NCBI GenBank assembly: GCA_009599575.1
Contig: VWND01000013.1
Location: forward strand, 992,001-1,056,000
Direction of reading: 5' to 3'
Origin: Blumeriella jaapii
Lineage: Eukaryota > Ascomycota > Leotiomycetes > Helotiales > Drepanopezizaceae
DNA length: 64,000 nucleotides
Shown here: in pieces, positions 10,292 through 21,301 of the stretch
Layout: the number at the start of each line of letters is the position of its first letter
Numbering within the stretch: position 1 is the first letter of the stretch
Made by a program: the position numbers and the translations under genes
The notes under the pieces: model-generated
Database searches by the model: none
What the model saw: the letters and a program-made list of their open reading frames with translations, nothing else
What the model was told of the DNA's origin: nothing

Positions 10292-13187
10292 ATGAAGGGG
10301 ACGACCACCATGGCATCCTACGAGGGATCCCCCCAGGATGAGGGCTACAGCGAAGACCCGCTCACCGTGGCAAACGCGGGATCGCTGCCTCCGTGGGTCC
10401 AAAATATGACGGCGCGAGAACGGATGGGTACGTGGGAAACGGCGAGCACCATGAGAGCAGAGGAGACGGTCCCCACGCAGAGCTAACCTCGCACCAGAAT
10501 ATGTCATGGGCATCATCAAGCATCTCCCGACCTCGCAGGTGGCCGAGATCGTGGCGCGGGTACGGCCGCGCCTCTACATCAACTTCTTCCAGTACCTGCC
10601 GCAGGAGATGTGTCTCAAGGTGCTCGGCTTCCTCGATCCCGTCTCCCTGGTCAACACGGCCCGCGCCTCGCGAGAATGGATGGCCTTGGCGATGGACCGG
10701 AAGCTGTGGGAGCAGCTGTACATGTTGGAAGGCTTCAAGGTCATTCAGTCCGAAGTGGATCGCTTCGAGGCGTCCCTGGATGCGGACTCGCTGAGCCTGG
10801 ACCGGCCGCGGCCCCGTGGGGCAGATGACAACGGCCACGCAAGTAAGAGACGAGCTACGCCAGAAAGCGTACTCCCCGCTCTACAGGCAGATGTGGATTC
10901 CGAAATGCTCGATGTGGATTCCGCGTCGGGTCAGCAGAGGTCGGTATTCGGGGGCCAGATAACAAGGGAGCCTCTACAAGATGGCGACCTGGACATGCTT
11001 TCGCCTCCTCCGGCAAGAACAGCAGCAGCACCGTTAAACCGTAGACCGGCCGAAGGCCTGCCAGACAGACCGTTCTTTTCCTCCTCCACGACATCAAAAG
11101 CGAGCCGCCCGGTCAACAATTCCTCTCCCCTGGTCGTAGTAGACCAGAGGGATAAGCGCAAACGTCTGAACTGGCAATACTTGTACTCCCAGAGGCGACG
11201 ACTAGAGGCCAATTGGGAGTTGGAAAAGTACATCAACTTCCAATTACCGCATCCCGAGTTTCCTCACGAGGCCCACGACGAGTGTATCTACACGATCCAG
11301 CACTCTGGGAAATATCTGGTCAGTGGTAGTCGGGACAAGACCTTGAGAATATGGGATCTGGACACCCGCAGGCTGGTACGGGAACCGCTGCGGAGTCACC
11401 AAGGCTCCGTGCTGTGTCTACAGTTCGATGCCGACCCTGATGAGGATATCATCGTGTCGGGGAGTAGTGACGCGACGATTGTCATCTGGAAATTCTCGAC
11501 TGGGGGAGTTATTCAACGACTGCGCAAGGCGCATCGGGAATCCGTGCTCAATGTCAGGTTCGATAAGCGAGTCTTGGTCACCTGTTCAAAAGACAAGACC
11601 ATCAAGATCTTCAATCGACGACCACTGAATGCCGGAGATCCAGGTTATCCGGTGGCCGGGGGGGTTCACCCCGTGCCGCTGTACCTTAACAATTACGGTT
11701 TCAATCCGTCGCCGACAGCCGGCCTACCCGTCAAACCCGCCTTTTCGATGATTGGGTGCTTGGAGGGCCACGGAGCGGCCGTCAACGCGGTGCAGATCTG
11801 GGGTGACGAGGTCGTGTCCGCTTCTGGGGATCGAACGGTCAAGGTTTGGGACTGGACAGACGGAACCCTCACACGGACCCTCATCGGACATCAAAAGGGC
11901 ATTGCCTGTGTTCAATACGACGGCCGACGCATTGTCAGTGGGAGCAGCGACAACGAGGTCAAGGTCTTTGACAGTGCCTCGGGGTTGGAAGTGGCAAGCC
12001 TCCGAGCTCACTCGAATCTCGTGCGGACGGTCCAAGCAGGATTCGGAGATTCCCCATACAGTGTTGAAGAGGACCAAGAGGCTGCTAAGCGCATCGACCA
12101 CGAGTACTTCAGGGCAGTGGATTCGGGAGAGGTCTCTCGTACCGTCCCGCTGCAGAGAGGTCGCCCCAGGAATGCTGGGTCCAGGAAGCCAGGAGATATC
12201 ACCGCATATGGCGCGAAAATCCCACCAGGAGGCGGAGGTGGTCGATTCGGCCGCATCGTCTCTGGGTCGTACGATGAAACCATCATCATCTGGCGGAGGG
12301 ACAAGGAGGGAGTGTGGAAAGCACAGCACACTCTGAGACAAGAACAAGCTGCTCTGGCAGCATCGAGGGCAGAACTTCCTCCTGACCACACGAGCGAGAC
12401 GAACGACAGCATGGCTGCCCAACCTTCTCAAGGACCCCCTCCATCGGTCGCATCGACGGTACCACAACCAGACGTCGATGCTCCGACCCAACCCTTTGCG
12501 CCTGGATCCGATCAGTTCTTCCGCCACCTCATCGCCAGCACCGTCCCCCAAGGCCGCGCCGCACTTCGCCAAGCTCTCCAACTGCACCCACTCATGCTCA
12601 ATTATGAGGAGCTCAATGTAGCCATTGACGCGCTGAGCGACATGCCGGAGCATCAATCTCGGATGCGCCAGATCGTCGACGACGCCCACAACGCCCGGCT
12701 TGCTCAATCCGCTGCCCAGCACTCGACGGCCTCGCAGGCCGGCCCTTCGTCATCGCAGGCCGGCCCGTCACACTCCCCAGCCGGTCCGTCGTCGCTGTCC
12801 TCGCAGACTCAAGCTGGCCCTTCATCTCAAGGGGCCTCGATCGGCCACGCCATCCAAGCCATGGCCCAGCAATGGCCGCTCAACGTCCTTCCCGTTCCCG
12901 CCGGTCCTGTCGTATCCGCCCCCAACGCAGCACCCGGCCTCCCCGCCCCTCCAGTCCCCAACCCTGCTCCGACACTCCCCCAGGTCCTCGCGCCGCCACC
13001 CGCGCCGCACCACCACCACCACCACGCGCACCACCTCCCGGCGAACGTGGCGCGTGTCTTCAAGTTGCAGTTCGATGCGCGGCGCATCATCTGTTGCAGC
13101 CAAACGAGCACGATTGTCGGCTGGGACTTTGCGAATGGGGACGAGCAGATTATCGAGGCAAGTCGGTTCTTTGCGCCGATTGAGTGA
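10292..13187 (+). CDS. F-box and WD40-repeat protein (candidate SCF substrate receptor)
   Basis: Two exons, 10292-10427 and 10498-13187, with a 70-nt intron (GTACGT donor, GCTAAC branch, CAG acceptor), give 941 residues. The splice restores ARERMEYVMGIIKHLP, a phase-perfect join. An F-box lies near residues 70-115 (YLPQEMCLKVLGFLDPVSLV) and should bind Skp1. After a linker, WD40 blades follow from about 280 (YLVSGSRDKTLRIWDLDT, IIVSGSSDATIVIWKF, VVSASGDRTVKVWDW, IVSGSSDNEVKVFD, IVSGSYDETIIIWRRD). The C-terminal third is Ala/Pro/Ser/Gln-rich with a His run, then a last WD-like unit ends the protein. Such proteins present substrates to an SCF ubiquitin ligase. It is not clearly Met30/SconB or Fbw7, so the substrate is unknown. 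A second in-frame ATG at 10310 could be the true start. Confidence 0.9.
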
Positions 13188-15422
13188 GTGGGTTAGGGCG
13201 ACGAGGGCGGGGGGAGGTACATAGCGAGAGAAGGTAAGGCTACTAATGTTGGATACATATTCTGTGTTGTAGGGATTATATAAGGGGTCCGAGGTCTACC
13301 CAGCTACCTGTATGCACAGGCATTGGCATGGCTTTGTCAGGCATAGGCATAGGCGTAGATATAGACAGGTGCTGCATATAGAGAAAATTTCTGTCTTGTA
13401 CCTCTTTTATTCAGCAGAGGAAATGTTCGAGAGGAGGAATGAAAGACTGAAAGGATGACAGAATGAAAGATAGAACGGGTAATCCTACCTACCTACCTAC
13501 CGTACCGTCGGTAAGTTTGTCTTGTTTACTGTACATACTCGTGTGTGTGTGAGAGAGCAAGTTTGTCTTGTCCATCTGCCCGTGTGTGGGAAACGTGGGA
13601 AACCCCTTTTTTTTTTTTTCAAAATGATGTTATATTACACGTCCGCACCGCGGGGCCCAGTAATGCAAGACGATGCCTTTTATCATTATTATCAACCTAC
13701 TACTGTGTGTACTGTATTGTAGGGCTTGGGGGTCTGCTTTTGGGGATCTGCTTTTGGGGAAGGGGGGAGGGGGAGGTTTCAAGAATATAGAAAAGGCGTT
13801 GAAAATAGATCACGATGTTAATTAAACACAGAGACTTTTTTTTTTGGACCTGTTACAGTACTGTACAGCTGGGCTCTGGATGTGAGATTTTTGGTGGGAG
13901 ATTGGAGATGTCGTGGTTGGGAGGGGGGGGGTGGGGGGGGAGGGGTTCTTGCGGTTTTTAGCAGATGTGGGGTTGATACGTGTTGTGTGTGGGTGGGTGT
14001 GGAAAGATTGGTTATGTTTTGTTTTGTTTTGTTTTGTTATGTGGGTATGTGGGTATGTGGGTTATATGGGTATATGGGTAGCTAGAAGGGTGTGCTTTGT
14101 TGGCTGTTGGCTGGAGGTGACGACTGTTCTGTACTGTATGTATGTACCTACTGTACTGAGCGTCGCTACCCGTGATTTACAACAGAGAGTCAGAGAGAGA
14201 GCCACACCTTGCTCGAACATCGAAAGAAGGTAAGACAAGGTGATGTAGGACACAGCCCCTCCCTAGGTGAGGGAAGGAAGAGGTTCTCCTAACTGACCCA
14301 GAGTGCCTGTCCACGAACTTGGGCTGAGATCAAGTCAGTACGGTCATGGGAAAAGTACCTACCTGGTACATCCTGTAGGTAATGTTTACGACCCTTCCGT
14401 GCCAAGGCATCTATCGCCGTTGCAGATGTGCAAGAGCAGGGCGCAGCGAACGAGCGAGTGAGAAAGAGAGACTCGCGTGACATGAAAGCAGCCGGACTCG
14501 GGAGGTACTGTGAGGCATGCGACGGTATTCCAGGCAGATGGATTCTCTGCCCCGGGATTCGCGAGATCGGTTGTCGTTACGTGAAGGAGAGGGGAGGCAG
14601 GGAGGGGTCTGCGGTGGCGGTGCGGGTTAGGCAGGCAGCCTTCTCGAAGCCCGTTAGTTGGTCGGCGGCGAATGCTGGGAGACGGCCATGTGCCACGGCC
14701 CAGGTCAGATCAGGTCAGGTCAAGAGAGGGAACGTAAGCTGATGATGGATGGACTGATGCATCGATCCCTTCTAGTGGCATGTGGAAATGGAGACATGTA
14801 GTCGGATGCCATGCCTGGAGATCGACTCAGGGATAACGTAATGGACAGTGGAAGATTCGTCGTTTGTTGACATGCAAGAGAGGCGGTGCTCGGTAGCAGA
14901 AGATATCCCATAGTACTGTACAGTACATCGTGATGCGCGTGTGATGATCTGCGACGTACAGTAACTTCGAACTTTCTTTGGTGGGTAGAGGCATAAATGA
15001 AGCTTTGGGGGATCCGGAACCGGAACCATAATCAAGGACACAGATCGTGTCGATCATACCGTCGTGCAAAGATGCTCGATACATCTTCCCGTGGGATATA
15101 AAATGGACTGTAAATACTCGCCGACTACTTACATAAGCACGGTATTATATCGTACATCCATCCCAAGTCACGCCCCCCGCCGCCCACACTAGCGTCACGC
15201 TAACCCACAGCTGGCTCGCCTTGTCCTTCCTCCATCCTCCGCCCGCGTTTACTTAAAGAGCTTGTTCTCTGCCTCACATCAGATCTCCTCCCCTCGCCAC
15301 ACTCGACAACAACCTCGCATCACCATCTCCATCTCCGTCTCCTCCCTTCCCCTCCCCTCTCCTCTCCTCTCCTCCCCTCTCCTCTCCTCTCCTCCTCTCT
15401 CCTCTCTCTTCAATCCTTCATC
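13188..15422. other. Intergenic spacer
   Basis: This 2.2-kb spacer lies between two rightward genes. It contains poly-T tracts, a G-rich stretch near 13920-13945, TTTTG repeats near 14018-14038, GTACTGTACAGTAC at 14913-14926 and a long C/T-only tract at about 15335-15415 just upstream of the stomatin gene. No supportable gene was found. Confidence 0.6.
15335..15415 (+). promoter_or_regulatory. Pyrimidine tract upstream of the stomatin gene
   Basis: An almost uninterrupted C/T run (CTCCTCTC repeats) ends just upstream of the ATG at 15423. Pyrimidine-rich leaders are common in fungal promoters, so it probably marks the core promoter or 5' leader. Confidence 0.5.
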
Positions 15423-16654
15423 ATGTCTTCCAGCATCGACAACCATAGCGTCGCCAAGGACGACCCCATCATCCGCCAGAACCCCGGCGCCGCATCCAAT
15501 GGCGCCCGCGCCGGCTTCCGAGCCACGCATTCCCCAGGTCGCAGCGATCACCCCTTGATCAACGTCGAGCCACCCAAGAGAGAAGACCTGCAGCCCTCCT
15601 ACGCTCAGACGCTCGCGGGCGAGAGCGATCAGGGCAATCATGGCTGGTATGGAAGGTAAGCACGCGTTCAAGCTCCGCGACTCACAGAGCGCCCCCTGAC
15701 CGGCCGAATAGCATGATCAACGCGCTCGGAACGTGCATTGGAACCATGGGCGCCATTCCCTGCTGCATCTTCTGCCCCAACCCGTATAAGCCGGTCGAGC
15801 AGGGCAATGTTGGTCTGGTCACCAAGTTCGGCCGATTCTACCGTGCAGTCGACCCCGGACTGGTCAAGATCAACCCGCTCTCTGAGCGCCTGATTCAGGT
15901 CGATGTGAAGATCCAGATCGTGGGTACGTATGGCGCCGTGGTGCACGTAAAAACCGGGAGCTAAACCCCGTCCACAGAGGTCCCGAAACAGGTCTGCATG
16001 ACGAAGGATAACGTGACGCTCCACCTAACCTCCGTCATCTACTACCACATCACATCTCCTCACAAGGCGGCCTTTGGCATCTCGAACGTTCGGCAAGCGC
16101 TGGTCGAGCGTACGCAGACCACTCTGCGTCACGTCGTGGGTGCCCGTGTTCTCCAAGATGTCATTGAGCGGCGCGAGGAAGTTGCACAGTCCATTGGGGA
16201 GATCATCGAGGATGTCGCATCCGGATGGGGCGTGCAGGTCGAGAGCATGCTGATCAAGGACATCATCTTCAGCGGTGAGCTGCAAGAGTCCCTCTCCATG
16301 GCCGCGCAATCCAAACGTATCGGGGAGTCCAAGGTGATCGCGGCCCGAGCCGAGGTGGAGTCCGCCAAGCTCATGAGACAAGCCGCCGATATCTTGTCCA
16401 GCGCCCCCGCCATGCAGATCCGCTACCTCGAGGCGATGCAAGCAATGGCCAAGTCGGCCAACTCCAAAGTCATCTTCTTGCCCGGCGCCTCCAACGTTGG
16501 CACGTCGATGGCCTTGGCGAGCGCTTACGGCGAAGGCCCTGAGCAGCACGGCGCGTCGTCGTCGCAGAAGTATGACAATGGCAATAGTGACTTTGGGGGT
16601 ATGGATCCCGGCTTTCAACGTGCGATCAATGCACACGTGGTCGAGAACATATAG
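15423..16654 (+). CDS. Stomatin/SPFH (band 7) family membrane protein
   Basis: Three exons, 15423-15655, 15712-15923 and 15978-16654, with introns of 56 and 54 nt, encode 373 residues. The N-terminal 75 residues are polar. A short Cys-rich hydrophobic segment follows (about 79-100, MINALGTCIGTMGAIPCC), suited to a monotopic membrane hairpin. The SPFH domain covers about 105-320: GNVGLVTKFGRFYRAVDPG, RTQTTLRHVVGARVLQDV and the helix ESKVIAARAEVESAKLM. The tail is variable. Stomatin-like proteins oligomerise on the inner face of membranes and organise microdomains or regulate channels; the exact compartment here is not shown by sequence. No strong mitochondrial presequence is evident, so a plasma- or endomembrane stomatin is likelier than the mitochondrial Slp2 type. 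Confidence 0.93.
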
Positions 16655-17849
16655 GCAGAGATCGTGCTGATACTGCCGGTGGTAGCCTGGTCTACGTCGC
16701 GTTGAAGGGTGCTATCGGCATTGACTTGCGTCACACGTTGCCTGTTTCACCAACAACGAAGAGCTCTATCCACACTCTACAGGACTTCACCTTTGGGCTT
16801 CCTACCTGTTTTCTGAAGGGTTTTTGAGCGGGTTGCAATGGTTGATGACCAGCGAGGATGAGAACTGGGATGCCGAGAGATAGGCAGTATGTGGATTTCG
16901 GCGTTTAAATGAACGACTAGTTTGGGAAGGTTGGGGCGGCGCGGCTACTTTTTTCCTTTTCTTTTCGCTGGTCTTCTCTGTCTAGCAGGATACGATACCC
17001 CGGTCGCTTACCACACCCTAATTCGCATGGACATCTCTTTCGATCAATGATACCATTTCCTCTCTGCGTCTAGAACAGTCCCATTGCCTGGCTGAACGTC
17101 AAACATCGTGGCGTGTGGCGTGTGCACCTACTTTCGTATCTCGTCGTCCTTCTCTCCCCATGAACGAAAAACACCACCTTCCCCTCTGATCTCACCACCT
17201 TATCCAAATTTCCTTTCCACACAGCCCTCCTTTTGTTGCACAACATTACATGATCAACAACACCATTCATTTCTTTCCCATTTCCCCTTCTCCCAACCAC
17301 TCAACCGACCATCTGCCCATCTATCTACACATCGATCTATCCATATATTACCGTAAGCACGTACGTACCTTCTTCCCTGCTCGTTTATGCAAGCAGCAAG
17401 CAAGCAAGCAGGCAAGCAGGCAGGCAAGCATGGCCAAGATTCTCACTCGTTTAGGCCAGTACAGAACAGTACAGAACAGAACAGTGCAGTGCGATAATTC
17501 GGGGGAGGGGGGGGGGGGGGGAAGAGTAAAACACCTTTCGTAATTCCTCTCTTCTTGCTTTTTATGACTTTGGCAATCCAGATGTGTGCACTTTGGAGTG
17601 CACTTTGGAGTACACGCATTTACGCGTACGTACGTACGGTGGTGCGTTTGGTGTTTGGTTCTTCGTGTGTGTGGGTTCGTTGGTGGGTTTTGAGCTGTGC
17701 TGTATTGTGTTGTATTGTATTGTTTTGTGCTGTGTTGAATTGTATTGTATTGTATTGTACTTGGTGGTGTTTGTTTCCTTTTTGGGCTGTTTGTTTGTTT
17801 TGCTTGCTTGCGTTCGCTTGTTTGATGGTGCACTTGTTTGTTTGCTTGC

Positions 17850-17956
17850 TCACCTACTCACCTACTCACCTACTCACCTACTCACCTACTCACCTACTCA
17901 CCTACTCACACCTACTCACCTACTCACCTACTCACCTACTCACCTACTTACCTACT
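17850..17956. repeat. Octamer array (CACCTACT)n
   Basis: About thirteen copies of CACCTACT lie in tandem with one short interruption (CACACCTACT). Microsatellite, non-coding. Confidence 0.9.
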
Positions 17957-18268
17957 CACACACTCACCTATCGACTTACATACTTATTCAAATCCCAACC
18001 TTTATCAACCCACCCAACCCACCTATCCCACCAATCCCACCCTTTCAACCCAACATCCTTATCGAGCCTCTCAACCAACAAGCTGGCGAGCCTCCTAAAG
18101 CGAAACCCGCGGTACGCACCCACCCACCCAAGCTGGTCCCAACAACGAAAAGTTTTCTTTCGCACCGTCCAGAAAAACGCAGCTCTTCCCTTCTCTGCAT
18201 GAATGAGTGAGTAAGTGACAGACGGATAACGAAAGGGAGGTCGATGCTGGGAAAGCTGCGGTGTGTCT

Positions 18269-18269
<1 letters not shown>

Positions 18270-18298
<29 letters not shown>
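18270..18298. repeat. Tetranucleotide array (TGAT)n
   Basis: Seven head-to-tail TGAT copies in the spacer left of the transposon. Confidence 0.9.
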
Positions 18299-18299
<1 letters not shown>

Positions 18300-18854
18300 A
18301 TGTCTTTTTCTGGGGAACTTGGGATTTGCAAATTATCGAATGAACGAATGAATTAACCCACCGACAGATCGACCGACTGACCCGATTGTACTTGCCTACC
18401 TACTTGTGTGTTTCTGTACTGCATTGTGTGTGTGTATGTGTGTATGTGTGTATGTATGTATGTAGGTAACCTGCCCCCCATCCCCCCCCCCCTCTCATGT
18501 ATGTATGTATGTATATAACCTGCCCTCCCCCCCCTTCATACATACATTCATACATACATACATAGGTACATTCATACATACATACAAACATACCTAGGTA
18601 GGTACATACACACATACACACATACCCAGCACCAGCACCAACAACCAACACCAACAGCGCACCCTGACCCAACCCCGGATTGGCGACGATCCAGTTATCT
18701 TCCCAGCCCAGCCCAGCCCAGTCCAGCTTCACTCCTCCCCTCCCCCTCCCCTCCTCTCCCTCAATCCTCAGGCTCCCTTTTCCTCTCCTTTCCTTTCCTC
18801 TCCTTTCCTTTCCTCTCCAGGAGCAGCAGCAAACCACACCACCCAAGCCAGATA

Positions 18855-18883
18855 CAGTGGGTAGACACATGAAGTTGCGCGTC
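18855..18883 (+). repeat. Left terminal inverted repeat of the Tc1/mariner element
   Basis: Begins CAGTGGGTAGACACATGAAG; the reverse complement of 20193-20221 matches at 27 of 29 positions. Confidence 0.92.
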
Positions 18884-19009
18884 AGTAAATAGTCCGTACC
18901 CCAACAAAATTCTACTACCTTTACAACTTCATAACTCCACCAATAATTAATCGATTTTAAATACAAATAGCTTAAATGAAAGCTGAAAATCGAAAGAATA
19001 TTCGATTTC

Positions 19010-20130
19010 AATCAGTATTTAGTATACCATCCATTTGCAGCCTTAATGGCGTTTACCCGTTTTTGCATCCCCTCCGCCAGTTTATTTAATAACTGGTCTT
19101 CCAAAAGCTCCCACGCCCTTTATGCAATACTAATTAATAAACGCTGAGTTATATCGTTATTTTTCATAACGATTAATTCAGGTTTAAGCTCAATTATCTT
19201 AGCTTTCAGCATTTTCCACAGATTTTCAATCGGATTAAGATCCGGCGAATAAAGCGGCCAATTTATCAATTTAATATTTATATTACGAAACTATTCCTAA
19301 ATAAAACGCGCTTTATAAATCAGAGCGTTATTTTGCATAAAAATACTGTCGTCGTAAAAAATCGTAAAAAGGTGTTCTTCGAAAACTTCGAGATATTTAG
19401 CGGCTGTAACGCTTCTACGAGTCGCATTTGAATCTCCGCGTATTACGACCAAATCTGTTCGAATTCCCTAGCCGAATGCAGCCCAAAACATAGTCGATCG
19501 ATTTTTAGTAGGCTCTTTTAAACTGCCCAAGATTGTAGGCCTTCAGCTATTAAATTGCGTTAGTAATAAAAAATATAAATCGATAGAAATATTAATCTTT
19601 CGCTCGATAAACAAACTTCCAACGACCTCCTTTTCCACGTTCAATTAAACATTCGTCAAACCAGCGCCAACGACGCCAATAAAAAAGTGGTTTATTATCG
19701 TAAAAAAGTGCTTATTGCAATCGCGCGGCAGCGCGTTCGTCGGTCAAAACAAATCGTTTTCGATAGCGCCATTTTTGTATACCGGATTTTTTTAAAAATC
19801 GATATATCGTTTTCTTCGAAACGTACGGAACGGTAAAAAAGCGTAATTAAGCCGCTGTAATCTTTGGCGTACGAGCAATTGCTCTGAAAATAGCCCTTTT
19901 ATCGCGTTCCGTAATAAAAAAAAGCGGGCGTCTTCGAGGTTATAATTTACCGTCGGGTTGTAAAAACGCGTTTTTAACCGTGTAACGCGCGGTAGATAGG
20001 CTGCACTTTTCCGACTCCGCAAGCCAGATATAAAAAACCCTATACTTTCTAGCGCCAATAATACGATTTCTAGCCCTTTGAGAAAAGTGCTCAAAGGGCT
20101 GGCGAGACGTTTCGGCTGTTCGTGGCATAG
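19010..20130 (-). pseudogene. Tc1-family transposase, inactivated
   Basis: Read on the reverse strand, the interior gives transposase blocks in broken frames. An N-terminal helix-turn-helix-like part is followed by KKSGIQKWRYRKRF and LTDERAAARLQ, a block around WRRWRWFDECLIERGKGGRW, then a catalytic-region block with ATRRSVTAAKYLEVFEEHL. The DDE/D signature NWPLYSPDLNPIENLW lies near 19203-19263, and the C-terminal GMQKRVNAIKAANGWYTKY follows. Several TAG/TAA stops fall where the family has Gln, which means C-to-T change of CAG/CAA codons, and frameshifts are present too. The stop pattern and AT-richness resemble repeat-induced point mutation, but RIP is inferred, not shown. No functional product is expected. 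Confidence 0.88.
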
Positions 20131-20192
20131 TAGTATAATTGCGAAAAAAAGGTGTGTTTTGTTGTAAACGCGAAAAGTCGCGGTCGGGGGCC

Positions 20193-20221
20193 GACGCGCA
20201 ACTTCATGTGTCTACGTACTG
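20193..20221 (-). repeat. Right terminal inverted repeat of the Tc1/mariner element
   Basis: Its reverse complement begins CAGTACGTAGACACATGAAG and pairs with the left end. Confidence 0.92.
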
Positions 20222-20223
20222 TA

Positions 20224-21301
20224 CCAAAAAGAAAGAGAAAGAGAAAGGGAAAGAGAATTGTACATAGATATATAAATCTGTCAAGATCAAAATCAATATT
20301 AACGATAAGATTACCATTACGATTTGTATTAACATTAACATTACGATGAACATTAGCATCCATGTTAGCATTAACATTCCAATTAAGAATAAGGTTATAT
20401 TTTAAAGCCAAACGTGTATTTTTCTCCTTCCAATTTTTTTTATAATGAAAATTCCATGTGGATTACAACGACTTCCCCATCCTTTCCCATCCCATCCCTT
20501 CCCTTCCCTTCCCATCCCTTGCCTTCCTCCTCCTTTGTTTACCCTACCTACCTCCTATCTACCAACCAACCTACCAACCAACCTACCAACCAACCTATCT
20601 ATCTACCCACCCACCAACCAACCAACGAACCTACCAACCAACCTACCTACTAACCCGCATCAGCATGAAACCTACAAGACCAAGCAAGCAAGCATCACGA
20701 ACCGACTTCGACCGACTTCGACCGACCGACCGCAGCATGACAACAGACCCATCCCCAACCCCATCCTCAACACCCCCCGCTCCCCCCCCCCCCCCCCCAA
20801 AAAAAAACACAACGGAGAAAAAGGCCGAGGAAGAAAGATGTAGAAAGATGAATTTCCGAAACTCTCGACATTATTAACGTTCTCATCCTCCCTCTCCCCT
20901 CTCACTCTGCTGCTACCTCCACCGAGTTACCATTCCAACTTGTGCGTAGACGAGGCAGCTTTCCAGTGCGGATCTGTATACCGATTCCCCCCCCCCCCCC
21001 CCCCCCCCCCCCCCCACAGTCCAGAACGCCTTCGCTCGCTCACGCACGTGTGTCTATCTGCTCAATCTCAATCTCAATCTGATCTGTGTTCGCCGTCGGT
21101 TCAATTTCATGCCTCTACGCCCCCCTCTCCCCCCCCTTCCACTCCAATTCGCATCCATCGTGTTTCCGCGAGACGTCTCCTCACAGGTACACATGCAATC
21201 TCACCCAATCATGTGTGACCCTGGACCCATACAACCTCCCAACCCCCAACCGGGAGACGAAACCATCGAGAAAACAAAAAAACAAATAAAAAATCAAACA
21301 A
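20224..21301. other. Intergenic spacer right of the transposon
   Basis: Contains an AT-rich degenerate ATTAAC/AACATT stretch (20285-20400), CCAACCAACCTA repeats (about 20560-20650), two poly-C tracts (one of 29 C at 20987-21015) and CAATCT repeats near 21062-21082. No gene was found. Confidence 0.6.
20987..21015. repeat. Poly-C homopolymer, 29 nt
   Basis: An uninterrupted run of C. The true length is hard to sequence and may vary. Confidence 0.9.

Larger units (their letters stand above)
16655..18854. other. Repeat-rich intergenic spacer left of the transposon
   Basis: The spacer holds a CACCTACT octamer array (17850-17956), a TGAT array (18270-18298), TGTA/CATA tetramers with C-runs (18425-18600), a G-run near 17505-17521 and TGTATTG-type repeats near 17700-17765. 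No gene was found. The long T/C-biased reading frames are translations of the arrays. Confidence 0.6.
18855..20221 (-). mobile_element. Degenerate Tc1/mariner DNA transposon
   Basis: A 1367-bp unit is bounded by 29-bp inverted repeats beginning CAGT: left 18855-18883, right 20193-20221, differing at two positions. TA dinucleotides at 18853-18854 and 20222-20223 fit the Tc1/mariner target duplication. The interior is AT-rich, unlike its surroundings, and carries a broken reverse-strand transposase. The flanking TA pair and matching repeats suggest a single clean insertion. The transposase is dead, but the ends look good enough to be mobilised in trans if a related enzyme is present. Confidence 0.9.

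Noticed and set aside
17555..18210. Two overlapping 210-codon frames rich in THLLTYSP
   Set aside because: Translations of the CACCTACT array and neighbouring simple repeats.
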